In this document: positions 8,280 through 14,930 of the stretch, in pieces | Layout: the number at the start of each line of letters is the position of its first letter | Numbering within the stretch: the stretch's first letter is position 1 | Assembly: GCA_027449125.1 (NCBI GenBank) | Contig: DAIDME010000020.1 | Coordinates: 1-35,419 of the forward strand | Origin: Solirubrobacterales bacterium | GTDB taxonomy: Bacteria > Actinomycetota > Thermoleophilia > Solirubrobacterales > Solirubrobacteraceae | Length of the DNA stretch: 35,419 nucleotides | Direction of reading: 5' to 3' | Program-made: the position numbers and the translations under genes | The notes under the pieces: model-generated | What the model saw: the letters and a program-made list of their open reading frames with translations, nothing else | What the model was told of the DNA's origin: nothing | Databases searched by the model: none

Positions 8280-8949
8280 TCCCGAGGCTGCGCTCGCTCC
8301 CCTCACCATCCCCGGGGAGCGCGACACGGCACGGCCCGTCAAACGGCTGGCGGTCCAGCAGCAGCAGCTCGACACCGATGCCGATCCCCTGCCCGCCCAG
8401 GTAGCGCAGCATCTCCGGTTCGGCATCGGAGACGCGCACGACGCGGCCACGCTCACCCGGCATGAGCTCCGCCAGCGTCGGCTGAGCGCGATCGTCCACC
8501 TCCAGCAACCGGCTCGGAATCGGGTCGCCGTGCGGGTCGGCCACCGGGTCGCCGAGCTTCGCGGCGATCAGCTCGATCAGCTCGTCGCTGGCGGCGTGCT
8601 CCAGCGCATCGGCGAAGCGGTGCACGTCCTCCCACGGGATGTCGAGGCTGCGCGACAGAAAGAGCTCGAGCAGGCGGTGGCGGCGGATCACGGTCAGCGC
8701 GAGCGCGCGGCCGCGCGGCGTCAGCCGCACGCCCCGGTAGGGCACGTGCTCGGCCAGGCCGGCGCCGTCCATGCGTTTGACCATCGTCGAGACCGAGCCG
8801 GCCGTGATCCCGAGGCGCTCGGCGATCTGGCTGGTGGACGCAGCCTGATCCGGCTCCAGCGTCAGCGCATAGATCGCCTTGACGTAGTCCTCCGCCGGCG
8901 CGGAGGCGGCCGGCGGCTGCGTGGGCGATTGGTCCAGTGCCTGTTGCAC
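8242..8949 (-). CDS. DtxR/MntR-family metal-dependent transcriptional regulator
   Basis: 235 residues in the three-domain DtxR order. The winged helix-turn-helix is at about 20-85 (AEDYVKAIYAL, TSQIAERLGITAGSVSTMVKRMDGAGL, YRGVRLTPRGRALAL). The dimer and metal-binding domain is at about 85-150 (IRRHRLLELFLSRSLDIPWEDVHRFADALEHAASDELIELI, which includes the typical HRLLE and E/H ligands), followed by DPHGDPIPS. A C-terminal SH3-like FeoA domain follows. Such proteins repress metal importer genes when loaded with Mn2+ or Fe2+. The GTG start at 8949 lies 7 bases after a TAACCT hexamer, suggesting a leaderless mRNA. It is divergent from the Nramp-like gene, the probable target. Confidence 0.92.
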   Translation of the reverse strand: MQQALDQSPTQPPAASAPAEDYVKAIYALTLEPDQAASTSQIAERLGITAGSVSTMVKRMDGAGLAEHVPYRGVRLTPRGRALALTVIRRHRLLELFLSRSLDIPWEDVHRFADALEHAASDELIELIAAKLGDPVADPHGDPIPSRLLEVDDRAQPTLAELMPGERGRVVRVSDAEPEMLRYLGGQGIGIGVELLLLDRQPFDGPCRVALPGDGEGSERSLGIRLARSIHVARL

Positions 8950-8956
8950 ACACCCG

Positions 8957-8962
8957 AGGTTA
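8957..8962 (-). promoter_or_regulatory. -10 element for the DtxR-type gene (leaderless)
   Basis: Minus strand TAACCT fits the TANNNT -10 pattern and ends 7 bases before the GTG at 8949, the geometry of a leaderless actinobacterial transcript. It sits inside the imperfect palindrome GAGGTTAACTC (8956-8966), so a bound repressor would block it. Inferred from sequence only. Confidence 0.45.
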
Positions 8963-8975
8963 ACTCACAACCCGC

Positions 8976-9009
8976 AACCTGATAAGGTTTTGGTCATGTC
9001 AACTTATCA
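8976..9009 (+). promoter_or_regulatory. Promoter/operator of the Nramp-like gene
   Basis: Position 8976-8989 is a perfect 5-4-5 palindrome, AACCT-GATA-AGGTT. It contains TAAGGT (8983-8988), a TANNNT -10 element ending 7 bases before ATG 8996. A second dyad overlaps it: TGATAAG at 8980-8986 and CTTATCA at 9003-9009. The AGGTT/AACCT cores recall the AGGTTA-type half sites of DtxR/IdeR boxes. The placement next to a DtxR-family gene suggests metal-dependent repression, by inference. Confidence 0.5.
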
Positions 9010-9025
9010 TCGGCATCGTGGGTGA
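8996..9025 (+). CDS. Nine-codon leader ORF ahead of the Nramp-like gene
   Basis: ATG 8996 to TGA 9023-9025 encodes MSTYHRHRG. The ATG is 7 bases after a TAAGGT -10 element, the expected position for a leaderless mRNA. Its TGA overlaps the transporter's GTG start at 9022 (GTGA), the usual geometry for translational coupling. The transporter start has no good ribosome-binding site of its own. Whether the peptide is made, or senses metal through its two His residues, is unknown. Confidence 0.35.
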   Translation: MSTYHRHRG

Positions 9026-10413
9026 GCGTGACTTTTGAGGAGACAGGCGAGTTCGCGCTGCCGCTCCCGCGCCACCCCGCGCAGCCAGCGGACGAGCTGA
9101 CCGGAGAGGACCTCGCGCGCTCTCGGGACCGAGCCCGAGTGCTCGCGGCCCGTGGCAGATCCTCACGCTGGTTCCTGCTGTGGCTGCTGGTGGGGCCCGG
9201 CATCCTGGCGATGCTCGGAGAGAACGACGGGCCCAGCATGATCTCCTATGCGGCCACCGGCGCCGCCTACGGCCTGGGCTTCTTCCTGCCGTTCATCATC
9301 GTGACCTTCGCCATGGCGATCGTCTGTCAGGAGATGTGCATGCGCGTCGGCGCCGTCACCCACCGCGGCTACGGCCAGCTGGTCATCGAGCGCTATGGCA
9401 GAGCCTGGGGCTGGCTGGCAGCGGGCGACCTCGTCTTCACCAACCTCGTCACGCTGATCGCTGAGTTCGTGGCGATCAGGGTGGGGCTCGCGTTCTTCAA
9501 CCTCGGCGCGGGCGTCGCGGCCCTGCTCGGCGTGGCGCTGGTGCTGATGGCGCAGAGCGGTGGCCGTTACTGGCGCTGGGAGCGGATCGTGCTCGGCCTG
9601 GCCGTCTTCAACGGGCTGTTTCTGCTGAGCGCGGTGCTGGTCAAACCCAGCGCCGGCCACATCGCCCACGCGTTCCTGACCTTCGCGCCGTTGCCGCACG
9701 GCGGCTTCAACGAGATCCTGTTGCTGCTCGCCTCGACGATCGGTGCGACGGTCACGCCCTGGATGATCTTCTTCCAGCAGAGCGCGTCGGCCGACAAGGG
9801 CCTCACGCCTGGCGACCTCACGCACGGTCGCATCGACACGGTGATCGGCGGCGTGCTGGCCGCCGTCTTCGGCTGCGGGGCGCTGGTCGCGGGCGCGGCC
9901 CTGCTCGGCCACGGCGGCGCCTCGGTCGACGGCCTCGCCGGCGCCGGCTTCCCGGAGGCGCTGCGCCGCGTGGACGGCAACGCCGTCGGTGCCCTGTTCG
10001 CCCTCGGATTGATCGAGGCGGGGGCCGTCGCGATCCTCACGATCTCAGCCAGCACCGGCTATGCGATCGGCGAGTGCACCGGTGCCAGCAGCAGCTTCAA
10101 CCGCTCGCTGGCTGAGGCGCGGTCCTTCTACTCGGCCAACGTCCTGGTCGCCGTGATCGCCGCCGCCGTGATCCTGATCCCCGGCGTACCGCTGCTCTCG
10201 ATCGCGCTCAACGCCAACGTGCTCGCCACCGTACTGCTCCCGGTGACGCTCGTCTTCATGGTGATGCTCGCCAACGACCGCCAGCTGATGGGGCGCTTCC
10301 GCAACGGTCGCGCCACCAACCTCGCCGTGGGCGTCACGGTCGCGGTGGTGGCGGTCTGCGGCGCCGCCTACGGGATCGACTCCTTCCTGCTCCAGGTGCA
10401 CCTGATCGGCTGA
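9022..10413 (+). CDS. Atypical Nramp-family divalent metal transporter
   Basis: 463 residues: a cytosolic N-terminal tail of about 45 residues, then about 11 membrane helices of the Nramp/SLC11 fold. TM1 reads VGPGILAMLGENDGPSM. Asp69 is kept, but the canonical metal-binding DPGN is DGPS, with Ser72 in place of Asn. TM6 reads STIGATVTPWMIFF, with Thr245 and Trp247 where canonical Mn/Fe transporters have Met and His (MPH). Loss of the soft Met ligand is a known mark of Nramp-related proteins with changed selectivity, such as bacterial Mg2+ transporters and plant Al transporters, so Mn2+/Fe2+ uptake should not be assumed. The start is GTG 9022 or GTG 9028. It is divergent from a DtxR-type regulator. 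Confidence 0.88.
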   Translation: MSVTFEETGEFALPLPRHPAQPADELTGEDLARSRDRARVLAARGRSSRWFLLWLLVGPGILAMLGENDGPSMISYAATGAAYGLGFFLPFIIVTFAMAIVCQEMCMRVGAVTHRGYGQLVIERYGRAWGWLAAGDLVFTNLVTLIAEFVAIRVGLAFFNLGAGVAALLGVALVLMAQSGGRYWRWERIVLGLAVFNGLFLLSAVLVKPSAGHIAHAFLTFAPLPHGGFNEILLLLASTIGATVTPWMIFFQQSASADKGLTPGDLTHGRIDTVIGGVLAAVFGCGALVAGAALLGHGGASVDGLAGAGFPEALRRVDGNAVGALFALGLIEAGAVAILTISASTGYAIGECTGASSSFNRSLAEARSFYSANVLVAVIAAAVILIPGVPLLSIALNANVLATVLLPVTLVFMVMLANDRQLMGRFRNGRATNLAVGVTVAVVAVCGAAYGIDSFLLQVHLIG

Positions 10414-10425
10414 GGCCGCGAGACG

Positions 10426-10635
10426 ATGCGATCCGAGCCGCGAACACCGCAGCCGCCGGCGCTCGACGAAGAGCTCTTCATGGCGCTCGAACGCGATCAG
10501 CTGGTCGCCGGCCGGCACCGAGCACTGGCACCTGCCCGGCTCTCGGCACGCGCCCGCGGGGCGCTGTGGGCGCTCCGGATCTTCGTGCTGCTGGTCGGCG
10601 CGATGGTGATCTACACCTTCTTCGCACAGCTGTAG
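10426..10635 (+). CDS. 69-residue single-pass membrane protein
   Basis: Starts at ATG 10426, 13 bases after the Nramp-like gene, so it is probably in the same operon. A charged N-terminal half (DEELFMALERDQLVAGRH) is followed by one C-terminal transmembrane helix (ALRIFVLLVGAMVIYTFFAQL), a tail-anchored layout. No family recognised. It may be a small accessory subunit of the transporter, but that rests on position only. Confidence 0.6.
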   Translation: MRSEPRTPQPPALDEELFMALERDQLVAGRHRALAPARLSARARGALWALRIFVLLVGAMVIYTFFAQL

Positions 10636-10656
10636 CCGCGATCAACCGTCCCGCGC

Positions 10657-10750
10657 CCCCAAACCAGAGCGCGATGGCGAGCGTTGGGAGTTGCGGGCGG
10701 CTGGAGCGCCCGCAACTCCCAAAGCAGCGTCCAGGACGGTAGGTTTGGGG
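10657..10750. terminator. Nested inverted repeat between convergent genes
   Basis: A perfect 16-bp stem, TTGGGAGTTGCGGGCG (10684-10699) with its complement at 10707-10722, closes a 7-base loop. An outer dyad, CCCCAAACC (10657-10665) and GGTTTGGGG (10742-10750), flanks it and extends imperfectly outward. It sits between the convergent Nramp operon and ABC-permease gene, where a bidirectional terminator would be expected. There is no T-tract, so a dispersed repeat of REP type is an alternative. Confidence 0.6.
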
Positions 10751-10773
10751 CGTGGAGCCGGCTGGACCGTGCC

Positions 10774-11583
10774 TCAGCCGCGGCCAGCGGTGCGTCCCGG
10801 CCCACCGTCCCCTGACCGTGCCGCCGCGTGACTCGCCGCGTAGGCGCAGGCCCCGAGCGCACCGACGAAGAAGCCGACCGGCCAGTTTGTGGTGTAGGAG
10901 AGCGCGATCGCGCCCCAAACCGTCACCAGCGCGACCGCCGACGAGAGCGCCAACGCCACTCCGGGCCGCGCGGTCAGCGCTCGCGCCGCGGCCGCAGGGG
11001 CGATCATCAGCGTGAAGATCAGCGTCGTGCCGACCACGGGCACGGTCATCGTCGTCGTCATCGCCACCAGCAGCAGAAAGGCGAGATCGACCGCGAGCAG
11101 GCGACGCCCCGACGAGCGTTCCGGCAGCACCGAGTCGAGCAGCAGTGGTCGCCACAGCAGCCCGAGCACGATCAGGCTCGCGACGGCCAGTGCGAGCGTG
11201 GGCACGATCTCGTTGGCGCTGATGCCGAGCACCTCCCCGAACAGCAGCGAGTAGGCGGCCTCGGAGCTCTCGGCGCTGAGGCTGAGGAACAGGGCGCCGA
11301 GCCCGAGCATGAAGACCAGGGTCAGCGCGGTGGCCACGTCGCGCCTGCCGCGGCGCCCGAGCAGACCGATGCCGAGCGCGCCGCCGACCGAGAAGATGCC
11401 GAGCCCAGCGATCGTCGAGGCGCCGACCAGGGTGGCTCCCGCGGCGCCCGCGAACGACCCGTTGGGGATCGCGTGGGCGACGAACGAGGCGCCGCGCATC
11501 ACGACGAAGAAGCCGACCGCCCCGCCGACCACGGCCGCGAGGCTCGCGACGATCCAGGCGTTGACCATGAAGCCGGAGAACAC
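10774..11583 (-). CDS. znuB: Metal ABC transporter permease (ZnuB family), second permease
   Basis: 269 residues with about eight hydrophobic helices of the ABC-3 (ZnuB/MntB/TroC) family. Signatures include VVMRGASFVAHAIPNGSFAGAAGA near the N-terminus, LLFGEVLGISANEI, and TMTVPVVGTTLIFTLMIAPAAAAR, the coupling region that contacts the ATPase. The GTG start at 11583 lies two bases after the first permease stop, so translation is probably coupled. Two different permeases in one operon imply a heterodimeric membrane channel. The C-terminus is a short Gly/Arg tail. Confidence 0.9.
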   Translation of the reverse strand: MFSGFMVNAWIVASLAAVVGGAVGFFVVMRGASFVAHAIPNGSFAGAAGATLVGASTIAGLGIFSVGGALGIGLLGRRGRRDVATALTLVFMLGLGALFLSLSAESSEAAYSLLFGEVLGISANEIVPTLALAVASLIVLGLLWRPLLLDSVLPERSSGRRLLAVDLAFLLLVAMTTTMTVPVVGTTLIFTLMIAPAAAARALTARPGVALALSSAVALVTVWGAIALSYTTNWPVGFFVGALGACAYAASHAAARSGDGGPGRTAGRG

Positions 11584-11585
11584 CG

Positions 11586-12458
11586 CTAACCCCGTTTGGT
11601 CTGGCCGCGGGCGAGCGCGCCCGCGGCCAGGTAGGCGATCAGGACGAGCGTGACGATGAAGAAGCTCACGGGCCAGCCGTGGCGCAGCGGCGGCCAGTAG
11701 AAGCTGTCCCAGGCGAGCAGCAGGCCGAGCCAGGTGCAGGCCAGGCTGATCCCGGCGGCCAGCAGGGCGGCTCGGTGCGGACGACCGGTCAGGCGCAGGG
11801 CGGCGGCCGCGGGGCCGACCAGCAGCGCCGTGGAGAGGATCGCGCCGATCGTCAGGTCACACAGCGCCACCGTGATCGCCAGCGCCAGCAGGTAGGCGCC
11901 GCCCACCAGCCGCACCCGCACGCCGCGTGCCGCCGCGAGCTCAGGGCTGACGCTGGCCAAGAGCAGCGGCCGGTACAGCGTGAGGACGACCAGCAGTGCG
12001 ACCGCCCCGAGCCCCATCACCAGGGGCAGGTCGGAGGCCGAGAGCGTGAACACCGAGCCGAACAGGATCGTCGGGATCTCGCCGCTGGCGTTGTGGTAGG
12101 TCATCCCCAGATACAGGAAGAGCGACGCCAGGGCGAACCCGACACCGAGCACGACGCCGGTTGCGACGTCCCGCCCGCGGGCGCGCTGCACACCGATCCG
12201 CTCCATCGCCGCCGCTGCGAGCACCGAGATCCCGACGAACCCCCACAGCGGCGCCAGCCCGATCAGGTAGGCGCTGGAGCCGCCGGCGCTGCCGATGTCG
12301 CTCAGCGCATGCCCGGCGAAGGCCTGGCTGCGAATCACGGTGAACACACCGATCAGGCCGGCCACCACGGCGACGACGCCGCCCAGCGCTGCGGCGGTCT
12401 GCACCGCACCATCGGCGAAGAAGCCGGGCTCGACGATCGCGTGCAGCAGCGCTTGCAC
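11586..12458 (-). CDS. znuB: Metal ABC transporter permease (ZnuB family), first permease
   Basis: 290 residues of the ABC-3 permease family. It contains VIRSQAFAGHALSDIGSAGGSSAYLIG (family signature), GEIPTILFGSVFTLSASDLPLV, and LCDLTIGAILSTALLVGPAAAA near the ATPase interface. The frame is open upstream into the ATPase gene, but GTG 12458, 7 bases after the ATPase stop, is the sensible start. It works with the second permease, the ATPase and the lipoprotein encoded beside it to import Zn2+ or Mn2+. Confidence 0.9.
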   Translation of the reverse strand: MQALLHAIVEPGFFADGAVQTAAALGGVVAVVAGLIGVFTVIRSQAFAGHALSDIGSAGGSSAYLIGLAPLWGFVGISVLAAAAMERIGVQRARGRDVATGVVLGVGFALASLFLYLGMTYHNASGEIPTILFGSVFTLSASDLPLVMGLGAVALLVVLTLYRPLLLASVSPELAAARGVRVRLVGGAYLLALAITVALCDLTIGAILSTALLVGPAAAALRLTGRPHRAALLAAGISLACTWLGLLLAWDSFYWPPLRHGWPVSFFIVTLVLIAYLAAGALARGQTKRG

Positions 12459-12465
12459 GGCCGCT

Positions 12466-13335
12466 TCAGTGCTCCTCGGCGTCCAGGTGGTGAGGGTGCG
12501 TGGGCTCCGCGTCGTCGCCCTCGCCGGCCACCACCAGCACACGTCCGGCGGCACGGATCACCTCCACGCGGTGTCCGTACAGGCGGCTCAAGACATCGGC
12601 GCGCACCACGTCCTCGGCGCGCCCACAGGCGGCCCGGCCGTCGGCCAGATAGACCACGCGGTCCATCACCGGCAGCAGCGCGTTCATCTCGTGGGCGGAG
12701 ATCATCACCGCGATCCGCTGCTCGCGGGCGATGCGCGCCAGCAACTCCACCACCGCGCGGGCGCTGTGCAGGTCGAGGTTGGCCAGCGGCTCGTCGAGCA
12801 GGAGCAGCGACGGGTGGCTGATCAGCGCGTGCGCGATCAGCACGCGCTGCTGCTCCCCGCCGGAGAGGCGCCCGACGCGAGCATCGGCGAAGTCCGCCGC
12901 GCCGACGGCTCCGAGCATACGGGCGACGCGCTCGCGGCGCTCGCGGCTGGGGCGGGCGACACCAAGCCGCTGGCCGTCGATGCCCAGCGCAACGAGATCG
13001 CGCGCCCGCACCGGCAGGTCCGGATCGAGCATGAACTTCTGGGGCACGTAGCCGACGCTGCGGCCAACATCGGCTCCGTTGACGGTGACCGTGCCGCGCG
13101 TCGGCTCGAGCAGCCCGAGGATGACTCGCAGCAGCGTCGTCTTGCCGGCGCCGTTTGAGCCGATCAGGCCCGTCAGCTCACCCGCCTTGAGCCTGAAGCC
13201 GACGTCGTCCAGGATCCGGCGGGCGCCCAGCTCGACCGTCACCCCGGCGAGCTCGAGCACTGTCTCGCCCGCGACCTGAGGCTCCGCGCGCTCCGGCACG
13301 GCGTGGGTGAGCGTGCTCTGCGGCTCGTCACTCAT
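12466..13335 (-). CDS. znuC: Metal ABC transporter ATP-binding protein
   Basis: 289 residues. Walker A is GSNGAGKTT, the Q-loop is YVPQKF, the signature is LSGGEQQRV, Walker B is LLLLDEPLANLD and the switch His is in ISAHEMN. A roughly 25-residue N-terminal extension precedes the nucleotide-binding domain. The C-terminus ends in a His-rich tail (THPHHLDAEEH) that could bind the transported metal. The ATG at 13335 shares one base with the stop of the solute-binding protein gene (TGATG), indicating coupled translation. Confidence 0.93.
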   Translation of the reverse strand: MSDEPQSTLTHAVPERAEPQVAGETVLELAGVTVELGARRILDDVGFRLKAGELTGLIGSNGAGKTTLLRVILGLLEPTRGTVTVNGADVGRSVGYVPQKFMLDPDLPVRARDLVALGIDGQRLGVARPSRERRERVARMLGAVGAADFADARVGRLSGGEQQRVLIAHALISHPSLLLLDEPLANLDLHSARAVVELLARIAREQRIAVMISAHEMNALLPVMDRVVYLADGRAACGRAEDVVRADVLSRLYGHRVEVIRAAGRVLVVAGEGDDAEPTHPHHLDAEEH

Positions 13336-14294
13336 CAGAGGCCACCCGTGGAGCGATGTTCAGTCACCGCAGCCGTCAGCGCCCGGGTCTCAGCGAGCAT
13401 CCAGGAGCCGTAGCTGTAACCGGCGGGCATCGTCTCGTAGACGCCGACCACCGGGATGTGGTCCTGCTCGGCGAGCTTCAGGAACGACTCCGTGACCGTA
13501 CTCGTCACCTGCCGGTTGTAGAGAAAGACCTTCACCCGGCGCCGCCTGAGGAGCGCGTCCTCCAGGCTCACGTCCTGGGGCGCCGGATCGACGCCGTTCA
13601 TGATGTCCGCCTGCAGCACCCAAGGGGTGAGGAGCTCAGCGCCTGCGGCCTGCAGCATGTAGTCGGCTACGGGCTCTGTGACCGCGACCGGGGTGCCGGC
13701 ATGGAGGCGCTTGAAGCTCGCGATCGCTTGCAGCCAGGGCCGCAGGGTCGTGTCGAAGCGGCGCCCGTTGGCTCTGAAGTAGGCGGCGTGGGCGGGCGCG
13801 AGCGCGGAGAGGTCGCGCACTATGGCGGCGGCCACCCTGGGCATCGTGGTCGGGTCGTACCAGAGGTGTGGGTTCTTGGTGTCGGCGGGCAGCCCGAGCA
13901 GCGTCTGCACGTCGATCACGCGGCGCGAGCGACTCGGTGACGCCGACTCGATCTTGTTCATGAAGGAGTCGTAACCGAGCCCGTTCTGCACGACCAGCTT
14001 CGCGGCAGCGACGGTGCTGGCGACGCTGGGACTCGCCTCGAAGGTGTGCGGGTCGGTGTTGGGGTTGCTCATGATCGCGGTCGCATTGACATAGCGCCCG
14101 CCGATCTGGGAGATCACGTTGGCGTACTGGCTCTCGGCGCCCACCGCGGTGATCCGGCCCGGGGCACCGGCGCCCGCGCCGGCGCCGGCCCCAGCCGCCG
14201 GGCCGCCACAGGCGCTGACGGCGATGGCGAGGCCGGTCGCCGCCGCGGCTAACGCGGCGGATCTGGCGAACGGGCCTGTCGTGCCGGATCTCAT
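13335..14294 (-). CDS. znuA: Zn/Mn ABC transporter solute-binding lipoprotein
   Basis: 319 residues of the cluster A-I (ZnuA/TroA/PsaA) family. The signal peptide ends in a lipobox AVSAC, followed by a Gly/Ala linker. Likely ligands are the His of NTDPHTFEASP and of NPHLWYDP. The third site reads TEPVADYMLQAAG, Glu where zinc-type proteins usually have His, and the fourth lies near VVGVYETMP, Glu rather than Asp. The usual His-rich loop is missing. ATG 14294 was chosen over the in-frame start at 14336 because it gives a normal signal peptide and lies 7 bases from a -10 element. The upstream Zur box argues for zinc, although Glu at site three is more typical of Mn-binding relatives. Confidence 0.92.
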   Translation of the reverse strand: MRSGTTGPFARSAALAAAATGLAIAVSACGGPAAGAGAGAGAGAPGRITAVGAESQYANVISQIGGRYVNATAIMSNPNTDPHTFEASPSVASTVAAAKLVVQNGLGYDSFMNKIESASPSRSRRVIDVQTLLGLPADTKNPHLWYDPTTMPRVAAAIVRDLSALAPAHAAYFRANGRRFDTTLRPWLQAIASFKRLHAGTPVAVTEPVADYMLQAAGAELLTPWVLQADIMNGVDPAPQDVSLEDALLRRRRVKVFLYNRQVTSTVTESFLKLAEQDHIPVVGVYETMPAGYSYGSWMLAETRALTAAVTEHRSTGGL

Positions 14295-14301
14295 CGCACA
14301 G

Positions 14302-14307
14302 ACGATA
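14302..14307 (-). promoter_or_regulatory. -10 element for the znu operon (leaderless)
   Basis: Minus-strand TATCGT (TANNNT) ends 7 bases before the znuA ATG at 14294, consistent with transcription starting at or next to the start codon. The Zur-like box begins 4 bases farther upstream, over the expected -35 region. Confidence 0.5.
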
Positions 14308-14311
14308 CCAC

Positions 14312-14332
14312 TAATGATGTCGCTTCTCATTA
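14312..14332. promoter_or_regulatory. Zur-box-like operator
   Basis: A 21-bp dyad with perfect 6-base arms, TAATGA (14312-14317) and TCATTA (14327-14332), and a 9-base centre ending CGCTTC. It closely matches the TNATGA-N9-TCATNA pattern of mycobacterial and streptomycete Zur boxes. It lies between the zur-like gene and the znu operon, over the -35 region of both predicted promoters. Confidence 0.8.
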
Positions 14333-14353
14333 TCATTTATCCGCGTTGACCGT

Positions 14354-14359
14354 TAGACT
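14354..14359 (+). promoter_or_regulatory. -10 element for the zur-like gene (leaderless)
   Basis: TAGACT (TANNNT) ends 7 bases before ATG 14367, the leaderless geometry, mirroring the znu side. The Zur-like box ends 21 bases upstream, so it covers the -35 position. Confidence 0.5.
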
Positions 14360-14366
14360 GATCGCC

Positions 14367-14921
14367 ATGGAGCCGAGCACCACACCTCAGTGCGCGCCGC
14401 AGGAGCCCGTGAGCGCGGCCGCAGCGGCAGAGCAGCTGTGGTCTGGGCACGCACGCGCCGAGCTGCGCCGCGCCGGCTGCCGGCGGGGCGGCGCCCGCGA
14501 GCAGTTGATCGACCTGCTCGCCCGCGAGCGCTGCGCCCTCACCGTCCAGGAGATGGACGGGCGCCTGCGCGAGGCATACCGGCGCGGCGCCAGCACGCGT
14601 CCGGTCGGCATCGCCAGCGTTTACCGCGGCGTCGAGCTGCTGGTCGACCTCGGGCTGCTCACCCGGGTCGACATCGGCGATGGGCTCGCGCGCTACGAGC
14701 GGAGCAGCCTCGAGCGCAGCGACCGCGACCACAGGCACGACCACGACGAGCACCATCACCACCACTTCGTCTGCGACCGCTGCGGGGTGCTCCTCCCGTT
14801 CGACGATCAGGCGCTCGAGCAGGCGATCTTTGCGCTGGAGGACCGCGTCGGCTTCACGGTCAGCGGCCACGAGGTGCTGCTGCACGGCGCCTGCTCCGGA
14901 TGCAGCGGCGGACGGCGCTAG
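14367..14921 (+). CDS. zur: Fur-family regulator, Zur-like
   Basis: 184 residues. The winged helix is at about 22-112 (REQLIDLLARERCALTVQEMDGRLRE, ASVYRGVELLVDLGLLTRVDIGDGLARYE). The dimer domain has a histidine cluster at 121-133 (DHRHDHDEHHHHH), in place of the usual short HHHH motif, running into FVCDRCG. Two CxxC pairs, C136/C139 and C176/C179, should hold the structural zinc. The sensing His/Cys set fits a zinc sensor. With zinc bound it would repress the divergent znu operon, and perhaps itself, through the shared Zur box. ATG 14367 is preferred to TTG 14346 because of the -10 spacing. The monooxygenase gene starts 9 bases downstream. Confidence 0.9.
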   Translation: MEPSTTPQCAPQEPVSAAAAAEQLWSGHARAELRRAGCRRGGAREQLIDLLARERCALTVQEMDGRLREAYRRGASTRPVGIASVYRGVELLVDLGLLTRVDIGDGLARYERSSLERSDRDHRHDHDEHHHHHFVCDRCGVLLPFDDQALEQAIFALEDRVGFTVSGHEVLLHGACSGCSGGRR

Positions 14922-14930
14922 AACTTGCGC

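Noticed and set aside
14346..14351. TTGACC as a -35 box for zur
   Set aside because: It lies only two bases before the proposed -10 TAGACT, far from the usual 16-18 base spacing.
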